Below the pieces are notes generated by a model. The model was not told the origin of the DNA and searched no databases. It saw only the letters and a program-made list of their open reading frames with translations. DNA of 11,376 nucleotides from DATFLK01 sp035267815 (GTDB lineage: Bacteria; Pseudomonadota; Zetaproteobacteria; Mariprofundales; Mariprofundaceae), in the NCBI GenBank assembly GCA_035267815.1, contig DATFLK010000067.1:1-11376 (forward strand), in the 5' to 3' direction. The position numbers were made by a program, and so were the translations under genes. The stretch's first letter is position 1; each line of letters starts with the position of its first letter. Below, in pieces: positions 1 to 7,691 of this stretch.

Positions 1-470
1 CTCTCGATGATCGCCCGTATCTGACCGGTTACATCGCGGGCAAGCCCCGTACCGAACAGCGTATCCACCACCACACCTGCATGGCCGATCCGGTGCCGCA
101 GCGCCGCATCGTCACGTGCCTGTTCCCGCACCGTCACGCCACTGGCAATCGCAGCCCCGGCATGTAGCAGCGCATCCCCGTTCAATGTATCCGTCTCGCC
201 TGTCAGCACCACCTCGACATCGAAACCTTGAGCGGCAAGCTGTCGGGCCGCTGAAAAACCGTCCCCGCCATTGTTGCCGGGCCCTGCCAGCACCAGGACC
301 CGCCTTCCCGGCGGCAGCAGGCGCATCACCTGCTCCGCCACGCAACGCCCGGCATTCTCCATCAACACCGAACCGGGCAGACCGATCCGATCGATAGTAT
401 ATTCGTCGGCCCAGCGCATCTGGCCAGCTGTCAGGATCGTTCCAAGTTCCACATCGGGATTACTCTTCAT
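1..470 (-). CDS. nnr: NAD(P)H-hydrate epimerase domain (YjeF N-terminal), partial at left edge
   Basis: Reading the minus strand from the ATG at 470 gives 156 residues that stay open to the window edge. They match the YjeF N-terminal domain, which epimerises R- to S-NAD(P)HX, the hydrated damage form of NAD(P)H, in the cytoplasm. Visible signatures are the early LTAGQMRWADE segment (residues 13-23), LMENAG at 36-41, the glycine-rich nucleotide/phosphate loop GPGNNGGDG at 63-71, and VVDTLFGTGL at 134-143 with D136 in the catalytic and potassium-binding position. Bacterial Nnr usually also carries a C-terminal ADP-dependent dehydratase domain. That part, if present, lies outside the window, so only the epimerase half is seen. 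The start has a modest AGAAAGG ribosome site about 5 bases upstream, and no better in-frame start is visible above it. The gene is divergent from the outer-membrane protein gene. Confidence 0.9.
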   Translation of the reverse strand, partial: MKSNPDVELGTILTAGQMRWADEYTIDRIGLPGSVLMENAGRCVAEQVMRLLPPGRRVLVLAGPGNNGGDGFSAARQLAAQGFDVEVVLTGETDTLNGDALLHAGAAIASGVTVREQARDDAALRHRIGHAGVVVDTLFGTGLARDVTGQIRAIIE

Positions 471-630
471 ATATGCCTTTCTGCCGCCGGATCCGCCATC
501 GTCCGACCCACGTTGATCAGCATAGCAAATTAGTAGGCGCATATTTATTTTCAACCGCCCGGCCGCTTTCCTTTCCTGTACTACATTATAGGATGGTCCC
601 GTATTGAACCCATACCTAGGAGGAAATCCC
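471..630. promoter_or_regulatory. divergent intergenic region between nnr and the outer-membrane protein gene
   Basis: This 160-bp gap must hold the start signals of both flanking genes. It has an AT-rich core at about 526-555 and a second AT patch, TACATTATA, at 582-590 upstream of the plus-strand gene. On the minus strand a TTGAAA element (complement of 549-554) resembles a -35 box, but I see no well-spaced -10 partner. No confident sigma-70 pair can be drawn for either direction. The strongest signal is the AGGAGG ribosome site at 618-623. Confidence 0.4.
618..623 (+). promoter_or_regulatory. ribosome binding site fixing the beta-barrel gene start
   Basis: AGGAGG lies 7 bases before the ATG at 631. 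A longer reading could begin at a TTG at 604, but that codon lies upstream of the ribosome site and would add residues in front of a clean signal peptide. This site therefore decides the start. Confidence 0.85.
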
Positions 631-1215
631 ATGCGGCAGCTCATCTATGCAATCCCCGTGGCGCTTGGCCTGCTGACGGCACCTGCCGCGGCTTCGGCGC
701 AGGAATTCATGTTCGAACCCTATGCCGGTGCCGGTGTCGGCGGCTTTTTGCTCAACGACGGCAACGGCAGCAACTTCGTCTTTGGCGGATACGGCGAGAT
801 CGGCGCCAAGCTGGCCCAGTACATGGCCATCGAGGGGCGTTTCGGCACCGCCGGCAGCAAGACCAAATACGATGCAGTCGTCGGCGCCAACGTCAAGAAT
901 CAGGTCGACTGGTTTGCCTCCTACCTCTTCAAGCCGCAGGTGATCCTGGCCCGTGGACTCCGCTTCTACGGCCTGCTCGGCGCCACGACGCTGAAAAGCA
1001 GCATCACCGCAACCGGCAGCACCAAGGTCAGCAAGACCAACACCGATTTCAGTTACGGCGTCGGCATGGAGTACTCGCCGAACGACGACAACCTATACGT
1101 CGGCGCCGAATGGATGCGCTACGCATCGAGCGAAAGCCATGCGACCCTGACAACAACCACCTACAGCGGCATGAATATGCAGGGGTATGTCGCGACGCTG
1201 CGCTACGCATTCTGA
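631..1215 (+). CDS. outer-membrane beta-barrel protein (porin-like, OmpA/OmpW-size)
   Basis: The product has 194 residues. Residues 1-23 form a Sec signal peptide with a short basic start (MRQ), a hydrophobic core and an ASA cleavage site before Q24. The mature part is rich in Gly, Ala, Ser, Thr and aromatic residues in alternating amphipathic strands, such as YAGAGVGGFLL, YGEIGAKLAQYMAIEGRFG and FYGLLGATTL. It ends with VATLRYAF, the C-terminal aromatic signature used for BAM-dependent assembly. Size and pattern fit an eight-stranded barrel of the 'outer membrane beta-barrel domain' group. These are usually anchored structural or adhesive proteins, and a specific substrate cannot be inferred. 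A strong ribosome site precedes the ATG and a strong hairpin terminator follows, so it looks monocistronic. The exact subfamily is unknown to me. Confidence 0.85.
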   Translation: MRQLIYAIPVALGLLTAPAAASAQEFMFEPYAGAGVGGFLLNDGNGSNFVFGGYGEIGAKLAQYMAIEGRFGTAGSKTKYDAVVGANVKNQVDWFASYLFKPQVILARGLRFYGLLGATTLKSSITATGSTKVSKTNTDFSYGVGMEYSPNDDNLYVGAEWMRYASSESHATLTTTTYSGMNMQGYVATLRYAF

Positions 1216-1237
1216 CACCATCCGCACAAGACGGTAT

Positions 1238-1271
1238 AAAAAAGGGCGCGGATCTCTCCGCGCCCTTTTTT
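1238..1271. terminator. bidirectional rho-independent terminator between the beta-barrel gene and icd
   Basis: A perfect 9-bp GC-rich stem, GGGCGCGGA (1244-1252) with TCCGCGCCC (1257-1265), closes a TCTC tetraloop. Six As (1238-1243) precede it and six Ts (1266-1271) follow, so the hairpin has a U tract whichever strand is read. It lies 22 bases past the plus-strand stop and 23 bases past the minus-strand icd stop, and so should end both convergent transcripts. Confidence 0.93.
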
Positions 1272-1294
1272 GTGGCTTTTTCGTATTTCCGAGA

Positions 1295-3046
<1,752 letters not shown>

Positions 3047-3068
3047 TGACTTGCTCCCTGTTACGCGA

Positions 3069-3082
3069 ATTATTCAAATAAT
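3069..3082. repeat. short AT palindrome upstream of icd
   Basis: ATTATT-CA-AATAAT is an inverted repeat with perfect 6-base arms, 23 to 36 bases before the icd start codon. It could be part of a promoter or operator. It matches no regulator site I can name, and an AT-rich sequence of this length can be palindromic by chance. Confidence 0.3.
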
Positions 3083-3106
3083 GTGAGGTCTTCCCCCGGC
3101 CCCGGA

Positions 3107-3433
3107 TCACTGCCCGGAGGAAGAAGGGTGTGCCTGCTTCATTCTAGCAGCGCGCTGCGCCTGACGCTGCGCCTCCAGCGCTTTACTGCGGGCGTGATCG
3201 AAGCGCTGATGCTCGATCGCATCGGCCGCCTCCTGAAGCGACTGTTCGGCACTCTTGAGTGCCTCATCCGCCTCCTTGCCATCGGCCGGAAGCGATTTAG
3301 CCGTTTCGATCGCCGAACGTGCCGCCGCCATCTCCTGCACCGGCGCTTTTGTGGCACAAGCACCCATCGTTAGCAACACCACAAAAAGCAGTACCGCTCT
3401 CATTACTGCCATCCTGCTCGCTTTGCGATCCAT
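3107..3433 (-). CDS. small DUF4398-like outer-membrane lipoprotein
   Basis: The product has 108 residues. It begins with a basic, hydrophobic lipoprotein signal peptide and a lipobox-like TMGAC, with lipidated cysteine C26. Residue 27 is Ala, not Asp, which under the E. coli sorting rule favours the outer membrane. The mature part (about 30-105) is almost wholly helical and rich in Ala, Glu, Gln and Arg, with a repeated pattern (AARSAIETAKSL, ADEALKSAEQSLQEAADAIE, HARSKALEAQRQAQRAAR) typical of the DUF4398 family, whose function is not defined. I chose the ATG at 3433 because GAGGGG sits just upstream. A reading 14 residues longer exists but lacks a good ribosome site, and starts at M8 or M11 are possible. 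It lies between aspS and icd on the same strand and may be cotranscribed with either. Confidence 0.75.
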   Translation of the reverse strand: MDRKASRMAVMRAVLLFVVLLTMGACATKAPVQEMAAARSAIETAKSLPADGKEADEALKSAEQSLQEAADAIEHQRFDHARSKALEAQRQAQRAARMKQAHPSSSGQ

Positions 3434-3586
3434 ATCCCCTCGTTCTGTTTCAGCATAAAAAAGACCCCGGCCCATGCCCTAGATGGAAACGACCTGCCAC
3501 CGACGGTTTCAAAGGCGCGGGATTGTAAGCATCGGATGCCCGCGAACGCTTGTCAAATGCAGCGAGAGAAGAACGAAAACGCGCAC

Positions 3587-5368
3587 CTACTGAAGCTGCG
3601 TACGACGGATACGCAGCCCCAGCTCCCGCAGCTGCGCCTCATCGACACCGGAGGGGGCCTTGCACATGATGTCGGCCGCCTTCTGTGTCTTGGGGAAAGC
3701 GATGACATCGCGGATCGAATCGGCATCGACCATCAGTGCCAGCACGCGATCCAGTCCGAAGGCGAGTCCGCCGTGCGGCGGTGCACCGTACTTCAGCGCC
3801 TCCAGCAGGAAGCCAAACTTGGCCTCCGCCTCCTCCTCACTGATCTTGAGCGCCTGGAAGACCCGGGACTGCGTCTCGCGGTCATGGATACGGATCGAAC
3901 CACCGCCAATCTCCGTACCGTTCCACACCAAATCGTAAGCCTGCGAAAGCACGCTCAGCGGATCGCTCTCGAGCATTGCCACACCTTCGGGATCCGGCGC
4001 TGTAAAGGGGTGATGCAACGCCTCCGGACGCTTCTCATCGGCATTCCAGCCGAACATCGGGAAATCGACCACCCAGACGAAGCCGTGCTCCTTGCCGTCG
4101 ATCAGGTCGAGATCGTGCCCCAGTTTGACGCGCAGGTGTCCGAGTACATCGTTGACCGTATCGGCATCACCGGCGCCGAAGAAGAGCAGATCGCCGTTCT
4201 CCGCATCGCAGGTCGTGAGCAGCTCACTCAACACATCCTCGGGCAGAAACTTGACGATCGGCGACTGCAATCCACCCGGCACGTCGCTCACATCGTTGAC
4301 CTTGATCCAAGCCAGCCCCTTGGCGCCGTAAATGGCGGCAAAATCGGTATAGTCGTCGATCTGCTTCCGGGTCAGCGCAGCACCACCCGGCACACGGAGC
4401 ACCTTGACCAGTCCACCCTTCTCCGCCGGCTCACGGAACACCTTGAACTCAACCCGCTTCATCAGCTCGGTGATCGTCACATGCTCCAGTCCGAAACGCA
4501 TGTCAGGCCGGTCCAGTCCGAAGCGTTCGATCGCCTCATGGTAGGCGATACGCGGAAACGGGAGATTGAGCCTGATGCCGAGACCCGCCTCGAACATCGC
4601 AGCGATCAGCCCCTCTGCCTGCGCCATCACCTCCTCGGCGGTCACGAAGGACATCTCCAGATCGACCTGCGTGAATTCCGGCTGACGATCGGCCCTGAGG
4701 TCCTCATCGCGGAAACAGCGGGCGATCTGGTAATAACGATCCATGCCGGCGACCATCAACAGCTGTTTGAAGATCTGCGGGCTCTGAGGCAGAGCGTAGA
4801 ATTCGCCGGGATAGATGCGCGACGGCACCAGATAATCGCGCGCGCCCTCCGGCGTGGATTTGTTCAGGATGGGCGTCTCGACCTCAAGAAAGCCCTGCTC
4901 GTCAAGATAGTTGCGCGCGGCGTGCGTCACCTTGTGGCGCAATGCCATGTAGGACTGCATATTGCTGCGACGCAGATCGAGATAACGGTACTGCAGACGA
5001 TGCTGTTCGCCGGCGTCGCACTCCTCCTCGATCTGGAACGGCGGTGTCTCGGAGCGGTTCAGCACATGGATCACACTCGCCTTCACCTCGATCGCACCGG
5101 TATCGAGCTTGGGATTGACCGTTTCGGGCGAGCGCGGCACCACCTCGCCGGCCACCTCGATGACATCCTGGTTTCGGAGGCTGTGGGCCAGCTTGTGCAT
5201 CTCGGGCGTATCAGGATGGACCACCACCTGCACCAAACCGCTGCGATCCCGCACATCAAGGAAGACGACACCGCCATGATCCCGATTGGTCTGTACCCAA
5301 CCGCATAGCCGAACGCTCTGTCCGATGTGGTCGGCGCGAAATTCGCCGCAATACGTACGCTGTGTCAT
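3587..5368 (-). CDS. aspS: aspartyl-tRNA synthetase
   Basis: The 593-residue product is a full-length bacterial-type class II synthetase that charges tRNA-Asp in the cytoplasm, releasing AMP and pyrophosphate. Domains in order are the OB-fold anticodon-binding domain (about 1-105, with LCGWVQTNRDHGG and FLDVRDRSG), the catalytic core with the flipping loop LNKSTPEGARDYLVP (168-182), QSPQ at 195-198, motif 2 FRDEDLRADRQPEF (219-232), the inserted bacterial GAD domain (about 285-420), and motif 3 GLAFGLDRVLALM (534-546). Position 31 is His (RDHGG), as in non-discriminating AspRS enzymes that also charge tRNA-Asn, rather than the Leu of E. coli. The ATG at 5368 is chosen because GGAGG lies 10 bases upstream and the family begins there. 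The open frame extends 42 codons further, but those residues are not AspRS-like. Confidence 0.97.
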   Translation of the reverse strand: MTQRTYCGEFRADHIGQSVRLCGWVQTNRDHGGVVFLDVRDRSGLVQVVVHPDTPEMHKLAHSLRNQDVIEVAGEVVPRSPETVNPKLDTGAIEVKASVIHVLNRSETPPFQIEEECDAGEQHRLQYRYLDLRRSNMQSYMALRHKVTHAARNYLDEQGFLEVETPILNKSTPEGARDYLVPSRIYPGEFYALPQSPQIFKQLLMVAGMDRYYQIARCFRDEDLRADRQPEFTQVDLEMSFVTAEEVMAQAEGLIAAMFEAGLGIRLNLPFPRIAYHEAIERFGLDRPDMRFGLEHVTITELMKRVEFKVFREPAEKGGLVKVLRVPGGAALTRKQIDDYTDFAAIYGAKGLAWIKVNDVSDVPGGLQSPIVKFLPEDVLSELLTTCDAENGDLLFFGAGDADTVNDVLGHLRVKLGHDLDLIDGKEHGFVWVVDFPMFGWNADEKRPEALHHPFTAPDPEGVAMLESDPLSVLSQAYDLVWNGTEIGGGSIRIHDRETQSRVFQALKISEEEAEAKFGFLLEALKYGAPPHGGLAFGLDRVLALMVDADSIRDVIAFPKTQKAADIMCKAPSGVDEAQLRELGLRIRRTQLQ

Positions 5369-5378
5369 GCTGCTGAAA

Positions 5379-5401
5379 CCTCCGAATTGAGGCGGCGGAG
5401 G
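5379..5401 (-). promoter_or_regulatory. hairpin covering the aspS ribosome binding site
   Basis: In the aspS leader, CCTCCG (complement of 5396-5401) is perfectly complementary to CGGAGG (complement of 5379-5384), with an 11-base loop between them. The second arm contains the GGAGG ribosome site. A 6-bp stem with five G-C pairs would hide that site. The pairing is directly visible; regulation through it is inference. Confidence 0.5.
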
Positions 5402-5434
5402 ATACATTCCGGACCGCCGACTGCAAAGCGCGAT

Positions 5435-5440
5435 ATCATA
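5435..5440 (-). promoter_or_regulatory. possible aspS -10 element
   Basis: On the minus strand TATGAT matches the sigma-70 -10 consensus at five of six bases and lies about 66 bases upstream of the aspS start. No good -35 box is found at the usual distance, so this is only a candidate. Confidence 0.25.
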
Positions 5441-5452
5441 CACTTCAGGACA

Positions 5453-5481
5453 TTGAGCCATCCAACAAAGAGGATGATATT
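5453..5481 (+). promoter_or_regulatory. candidate sigma-70 promoter of the response regulator gene
   Basis: TTGAGC (5453-5458) and GATATT (5476-5481) are 17 bases apart, each matching the consensus at four of six bases. This would start transcription around 5488, just before the AGAGGA ribosome site at 5497-5502. It is weak but correctly spaced. Confidence 0.3.
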
Positions 5482-5510
5482 GGTCTACTATCAAGTAGAG
5501 GAATATCTGA

Positions 5511-6206
5511 ATGGATTACGATGAAGAGAACGACAAGCCGCCGTCATTCACACCCCTTAATAGCGGACACCCGATACGTGTACTGGTCGTTGATGACCAC
5601 CCCTTGATACGCATCGGTCTCCGCCATCTCCTGAATGAGGGCGGCGGTTTCGAAATCGTCGCTGAGGCCGAGACCGGACATGAGGGCATCGACAGTTTCG
5701 TCAAATACAGGCCCGATGTCGTACTAATGGATCTCATCATGAATGGCATCAGCGGCCTGGAAGCCACCAGAAGAATCCTGACGAAAGATCCATCAGCACG
5801 CGTCATCATCCTGACCATGATGGGGGAAACCATCAATCAGGCAATGAAAGCGGGAGCCCGCGGATTCCTGACCAAGCGCCACGCCGCCAGAGAGTTGGTG
5901 ACGGCGATCCACTCGGTCATGCATAATCATATATATATCGGCACAGATGCAGCTCAGGAATATGCAATCAAACAGATTGCGGGTAACGACAGCCCCTATG
6001 AAAAATTGTCACGGCGAGAACACGAGGTCTTCATGCATCTCGTCCAGGGCCACTCCATTCAGGAGATTGCCGACACGCTACACATCAGCCCCAAAACGGT
6101 GCGCTGCCACAAAAGCAACATCATGAAGAAACTTGGTATCCGAAACATGGTTCAACTGGCTCAAATGGCCTTCGCCACCGACTACATCCATATCCGCAGC
6201 TCCTGA
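5511..6206 (+). CDS. NarL/UvrY-type two-component response regulator (receiver plus LuxR HTH)
   Basis: The 231-residue product is a DNA-binding response regulator. The receiver domain spans about residues 21-138: acidic pocket D28-D29 in VLVVDDHPLIRIGLRHLL, phosphoacceptor D74 in VVLMDLIMNGISG, switch threonine T102 in IILTMMG, and conserved lysine K122 in FLTKRH. A short linker leads to a LuxR-type helix-turn-helix at about 163-225 with LSRREHEVF, GHSIQEIADTLHISPKTVRCHKSNIMKKLGI and a closing VQLAQMA helix. This layout is the NarL/FixJ class closest to UvrY/GacA. About 20 polar residues precede the receiver. The ATG at 5511 follows AGAGGA by 8 bases. No sensor kinase is next to it, so its partner is unknown. 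The next plus-strand genes include a second, degenerate receiver, which suggests a shared pathway. Confidence 0.93.
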   Translation: MDYDEENDKPPSFTPLNSGHPIRVLVVDDHPLIRIGLRHLLNEGGGFEIVAEAETGHEGIDSFVKYRPDVVLMDLIMNGISGLEATRRILTKDPSARVIILTMMGETINQAMKAGARGFLTKRHAARELVTAIHSVMHNHIYIGTDAAQEYAIKQIAGNDSPYEKLSRREHEVFMHLVQGHSIQEIADTLHISPKTVRCHKSNIMKKLGIRNMVQLAQMAFATDYIHIRSS

Positions 6207-6359
6207 TCCACCAAAACCTCAATCCAGCCTGGACAGAATTTTAAACAAATGCCTAATAAAAGAACGATAATATGCCTATATCAATAGATATTGCTCCTAA
6301 CCCATAATCAAGGTATGGGGAGCTAGGAAGGCCACTCTTCCCCGAACAGGAGAAGAAGA
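6207..6359 (+). promoter_or_regulatory. AT-rich leader before the small Cys-rich ORF
   Basis: This 153-bp gap is clearly more AT-rich than its surroundings up to about 6300. It contains GATAAT (6266-6271), a five-of-six -10 match without a good -35, and a CAATA-GA-TATTG inverted repeat (6282-6293). The 3' part holds GGGGA (6317-6321) and GGAAG (6326-6330), both able to pair with the single CTTCCCC segment (6337-6343). CTCTTC (6335-6340) can instead pair with GAAGAG at 6355-6360, at the start codon. A separate promoter is likely, but its exact position is uncertain. I see no convincing terminator for the response regulator gene here. Confidence 0.35.
6348..6353 (+). promoter_or_regulatory. ribosome binding site for the small Cys-rich ORF
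   Basis: AGGAGA ends 6 bases before a GTG codon at 6360. Such a good site at correct spacing is the main reason to believe that the small downstream ORF is translated. Confidence 0.55.
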
Positions 6360-6557
6360 GTGTTCACTACTGAGGTCACACTGCATGCGGACAAGACCGG
6401 TGTTGCACATGCTGTCGGAAAAAACAAAACTGCCCGGATCAGGGCCACCCAGCGCGATGCCGGTATGATCGCCTGTTTCAATGAGCCACTATGTTATCCA
6501 TGCCACGTCGGCGTCTGCACTTGGCAAACAGAGTGCACAGCCCATGCGGAACCATGA
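6360..6557 (+). CDS. small hypothetical Cys-rich protein (65 aa, GTG start)
   Basis: I do not recognise this protein. It would start with GTG at 6360 behind a well-placed AGGAGA. Its TGA stop (6555-6557) overlaps the ATG of the next gene in an ATGA arrangement, typical of translational coupling. The N-terminal two thirds are polar and basic (KNKTARIRATQRD). The C-terminal third holds five cysteines, in CFNEPLCYPCHVGVC and a last Cys at residue 59. There is no signal peptide or membrane segment. The cysteines could bind a metal or form disulfides, but no known ribbon spacing is matched. It may instead be a leader ORF whose translation controls the gene after it, or a chance frame. The ribosome site and the overlap are the only evidence for it. 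Confidence 0.45.
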   Translation: MFTTEVTLHADKTGVAHAVGKNKTARIRATQRDAGMIACFNEPLCYPCHVGVCTWQTECTAHAEP

Positions 6558-6988
6558 GCAGCATCATGGGTAGGACAATTCCCACCTACGGTCTGATTCT
6601 GGCCGGGAACGTCACCATTGGGAACCAGGTCGCATCACTGCTACGTCATAACGGATGGTGGACGCATGTCGTCTACAGCGACCGCGAGGCCTACCAGGCC
6701 ATTCACCAAAGAAACGTGGACATCATCATCACGGACATCGAATCGCAGAACATCGGCGGGCTGGCGGTCATGATCTGGTGCAAGAACTACCACCCTTCCA
6801 TCATCCCTTACGCCATCTGCAAAAAAGGCCAGCGGGATATCATGCAGCTCGCGCGCGATTTCGGCGGTTGTGCGGGATATTTCTACCTGAAAGACAAAAG
6901 GCCGATGGAGGTTGATGTCAGCCAGGGCATGGCGGCCCGGTTTGTCGACAGCCAAGTCGAGGAGATAACGTTTCAGAGCACCGGATAG
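6554..6988 (+). CDS. stand-alone degenerate receiver-domain protein
   Basis: The 144-residue product has the alternating beta-alpha pattern of a CheY-like receiver and nothing else: strand YGLILAGN (12-19), helix GNQVASLLRHNG, strand THVVYSD, helix EAYQAIHQR, strand VDIIITDIES (55-64) with the likely phosphoacceptor D61, strand IIPYAICKKG, and GYFYLKDKRP with the conserved lysine K113. The paired acidic residues that bind Mg in normal receivers are replaced by LILAGN, and the Thr/Ser switch residue is absent. It may therefore be phosphorylated poorly or act unphosphorylated. There is no output domain. The start at 6554 is chosen because it overlaps the upstream stop as ATGA. Starts at 6491 or 6566 are possible, and none has a strong ribosome site. 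It probably acts with the response regulator upstream, which is inference. Confidence 0.7.
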   Translation: MSSIMGRTIPTYGLILAGNVTIGNQVASLLRHNGWWTHVVYSDREAYQAIHQRNVDIIITDIESQNIGGLAVMIWCKNYHPSIIPYAICKKGQRDIMQLARDFGGCAGYFYLKDKRPMEVDVSQGMAARFVDSQVEEITFQSTG

Positions 6989-7066
6989 CCGAACACCGCT
7001 CCGGACGGAAAGCCAGCACAGTGCCAGCCCCCCGCCCTCGCGGATACCCTAACCAGCAGTGCGTAA

Positions 7067-7600
7067 TCAGCTCTGGCTATTAAAACGTTCGATCGAGACA
7101 CAGATCTCGGTCTTGGCGTCAGCGGCAGGTGCCCAGCCGGTTACCTTGACCCATTTGCCGCTCTCGAGATCCTTGTAGTGCTCGAAGAAGTGCTGAATCT
7201 GCTTTAACAGGAAATCGGGCAGGTCGGTCGCCTCCTGAATGCCGTCATAAGAGGGATTTAGCTTGGAGACGGGAACGGCAATCAGCTTCGCATCGACGCC
7301 GGCCTCGTCCTCCATATTCAGTATGCCAACCGGACGGCATCGCACTACGCAACCCGGCATCAGCGCGAAGTTGGAAACCACCAGCACATCGGTAGGATCA
7401 CCGTCCTCGGACAGCGTGTTGGGGATGAAGCCGTAGTTGCAGGGATAATGCATGGCGGTATGCATGAACCGGTCGACGAAGATCGCACCGGAATCCTTGT
7501 CCACCTCGTACTTGATCGGATCGCCGTGCTGGGGGATCTCGATCACTACATTGATATCCTCCGGCGCGTTTTCCCCTGCCGGAATCTTCGAAATATCCAT
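7067..7600 (-). CDS. ppa: inorganic pyrophosphatase, family I
   Basis: The 177-residue product hydrolyses pyrophosphate to two phosphates in the cytoplasm, pulling forward reactions such as tRNA charging and biosynthesis. Length and sequence match the E. coli-type hexameric enzyme. Every active-site residue I can place is present at the E. coli number plus one: E21, K30, E32, R44, Y56, the signature D66-x-D68-P-x-D71 within EDGDPTDVLV, D98, D103, K105, Y142 and K143. The ATG at 7600 follows GAGGAG by about 6 bases. It converges on the receiver-protein gene and is divergent from the L,D-transpeptidase gene. I see no clear terminator in the 78 bp after its stop. Confidence 0.97.
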   Translation of the reverse strand: MDISKIPAGENAPEDINVVIEIPQHGDPIKYEVDKDSGAIFVDRFMHTAMHYPCNYGFIPNTLSEDGDPTDVLVVSNFALMPGCVVRCRPVGILNMEDEAGVDAKLIAVPVSKLNPSYDGIQEATDLPDFLLKQIQHFFEHYKDLESGKWVKVTGWAPAADAKTEICVSIERFNSQS

Positions 7601-7691
7601 TGCCGCTCCTCAAATATTGGATTGGGGCGGATTGTAGACAACTCCATCCGCGACACAAGCCATCGGGTGTCTTGTCGGTTATGATCGGGGC

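Noticed and set aside
604..630. TTG start for the beta-barrel protein at 604
   Set aside because: It lies upstream of the AGGAGG site and would put extra residues before a clean signal peptide.
3453..3510. possible terminator after aspS (a T run on the minus strand after GGGGTC, and GAAAC/GTTTC arms at 3486-3510)
   Set aside because: The T run has no stable stem before it, and the 5-base arms are weak and not next to a T run.
3536..5308. 590-codon open frame on the strand opposite aspS
   Set aside because: It is exactly antisense to a complete, conserved aspS and its translation resembles no family. Such long frames arise from the codon bias of GC-rich genes.
5369..5494. N-terminal extension of AspRS by 42 residues
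   Set aside because: The extra residues are not AspRS-like, and GGAGG points to the ATG at 5368.
6223..6242. hairpin TCCAG/CTGGA followed by TTTT after the response regulator
   Set aside because: The stem is too short with almost no loop, and the T tract is detached.
7016..7024. GCAC-A-GTGC palindrome in the gap between the receiver gene and ppa
   Set aside because: Four-base arms with a one-base centre and no T tract are expected by chance.
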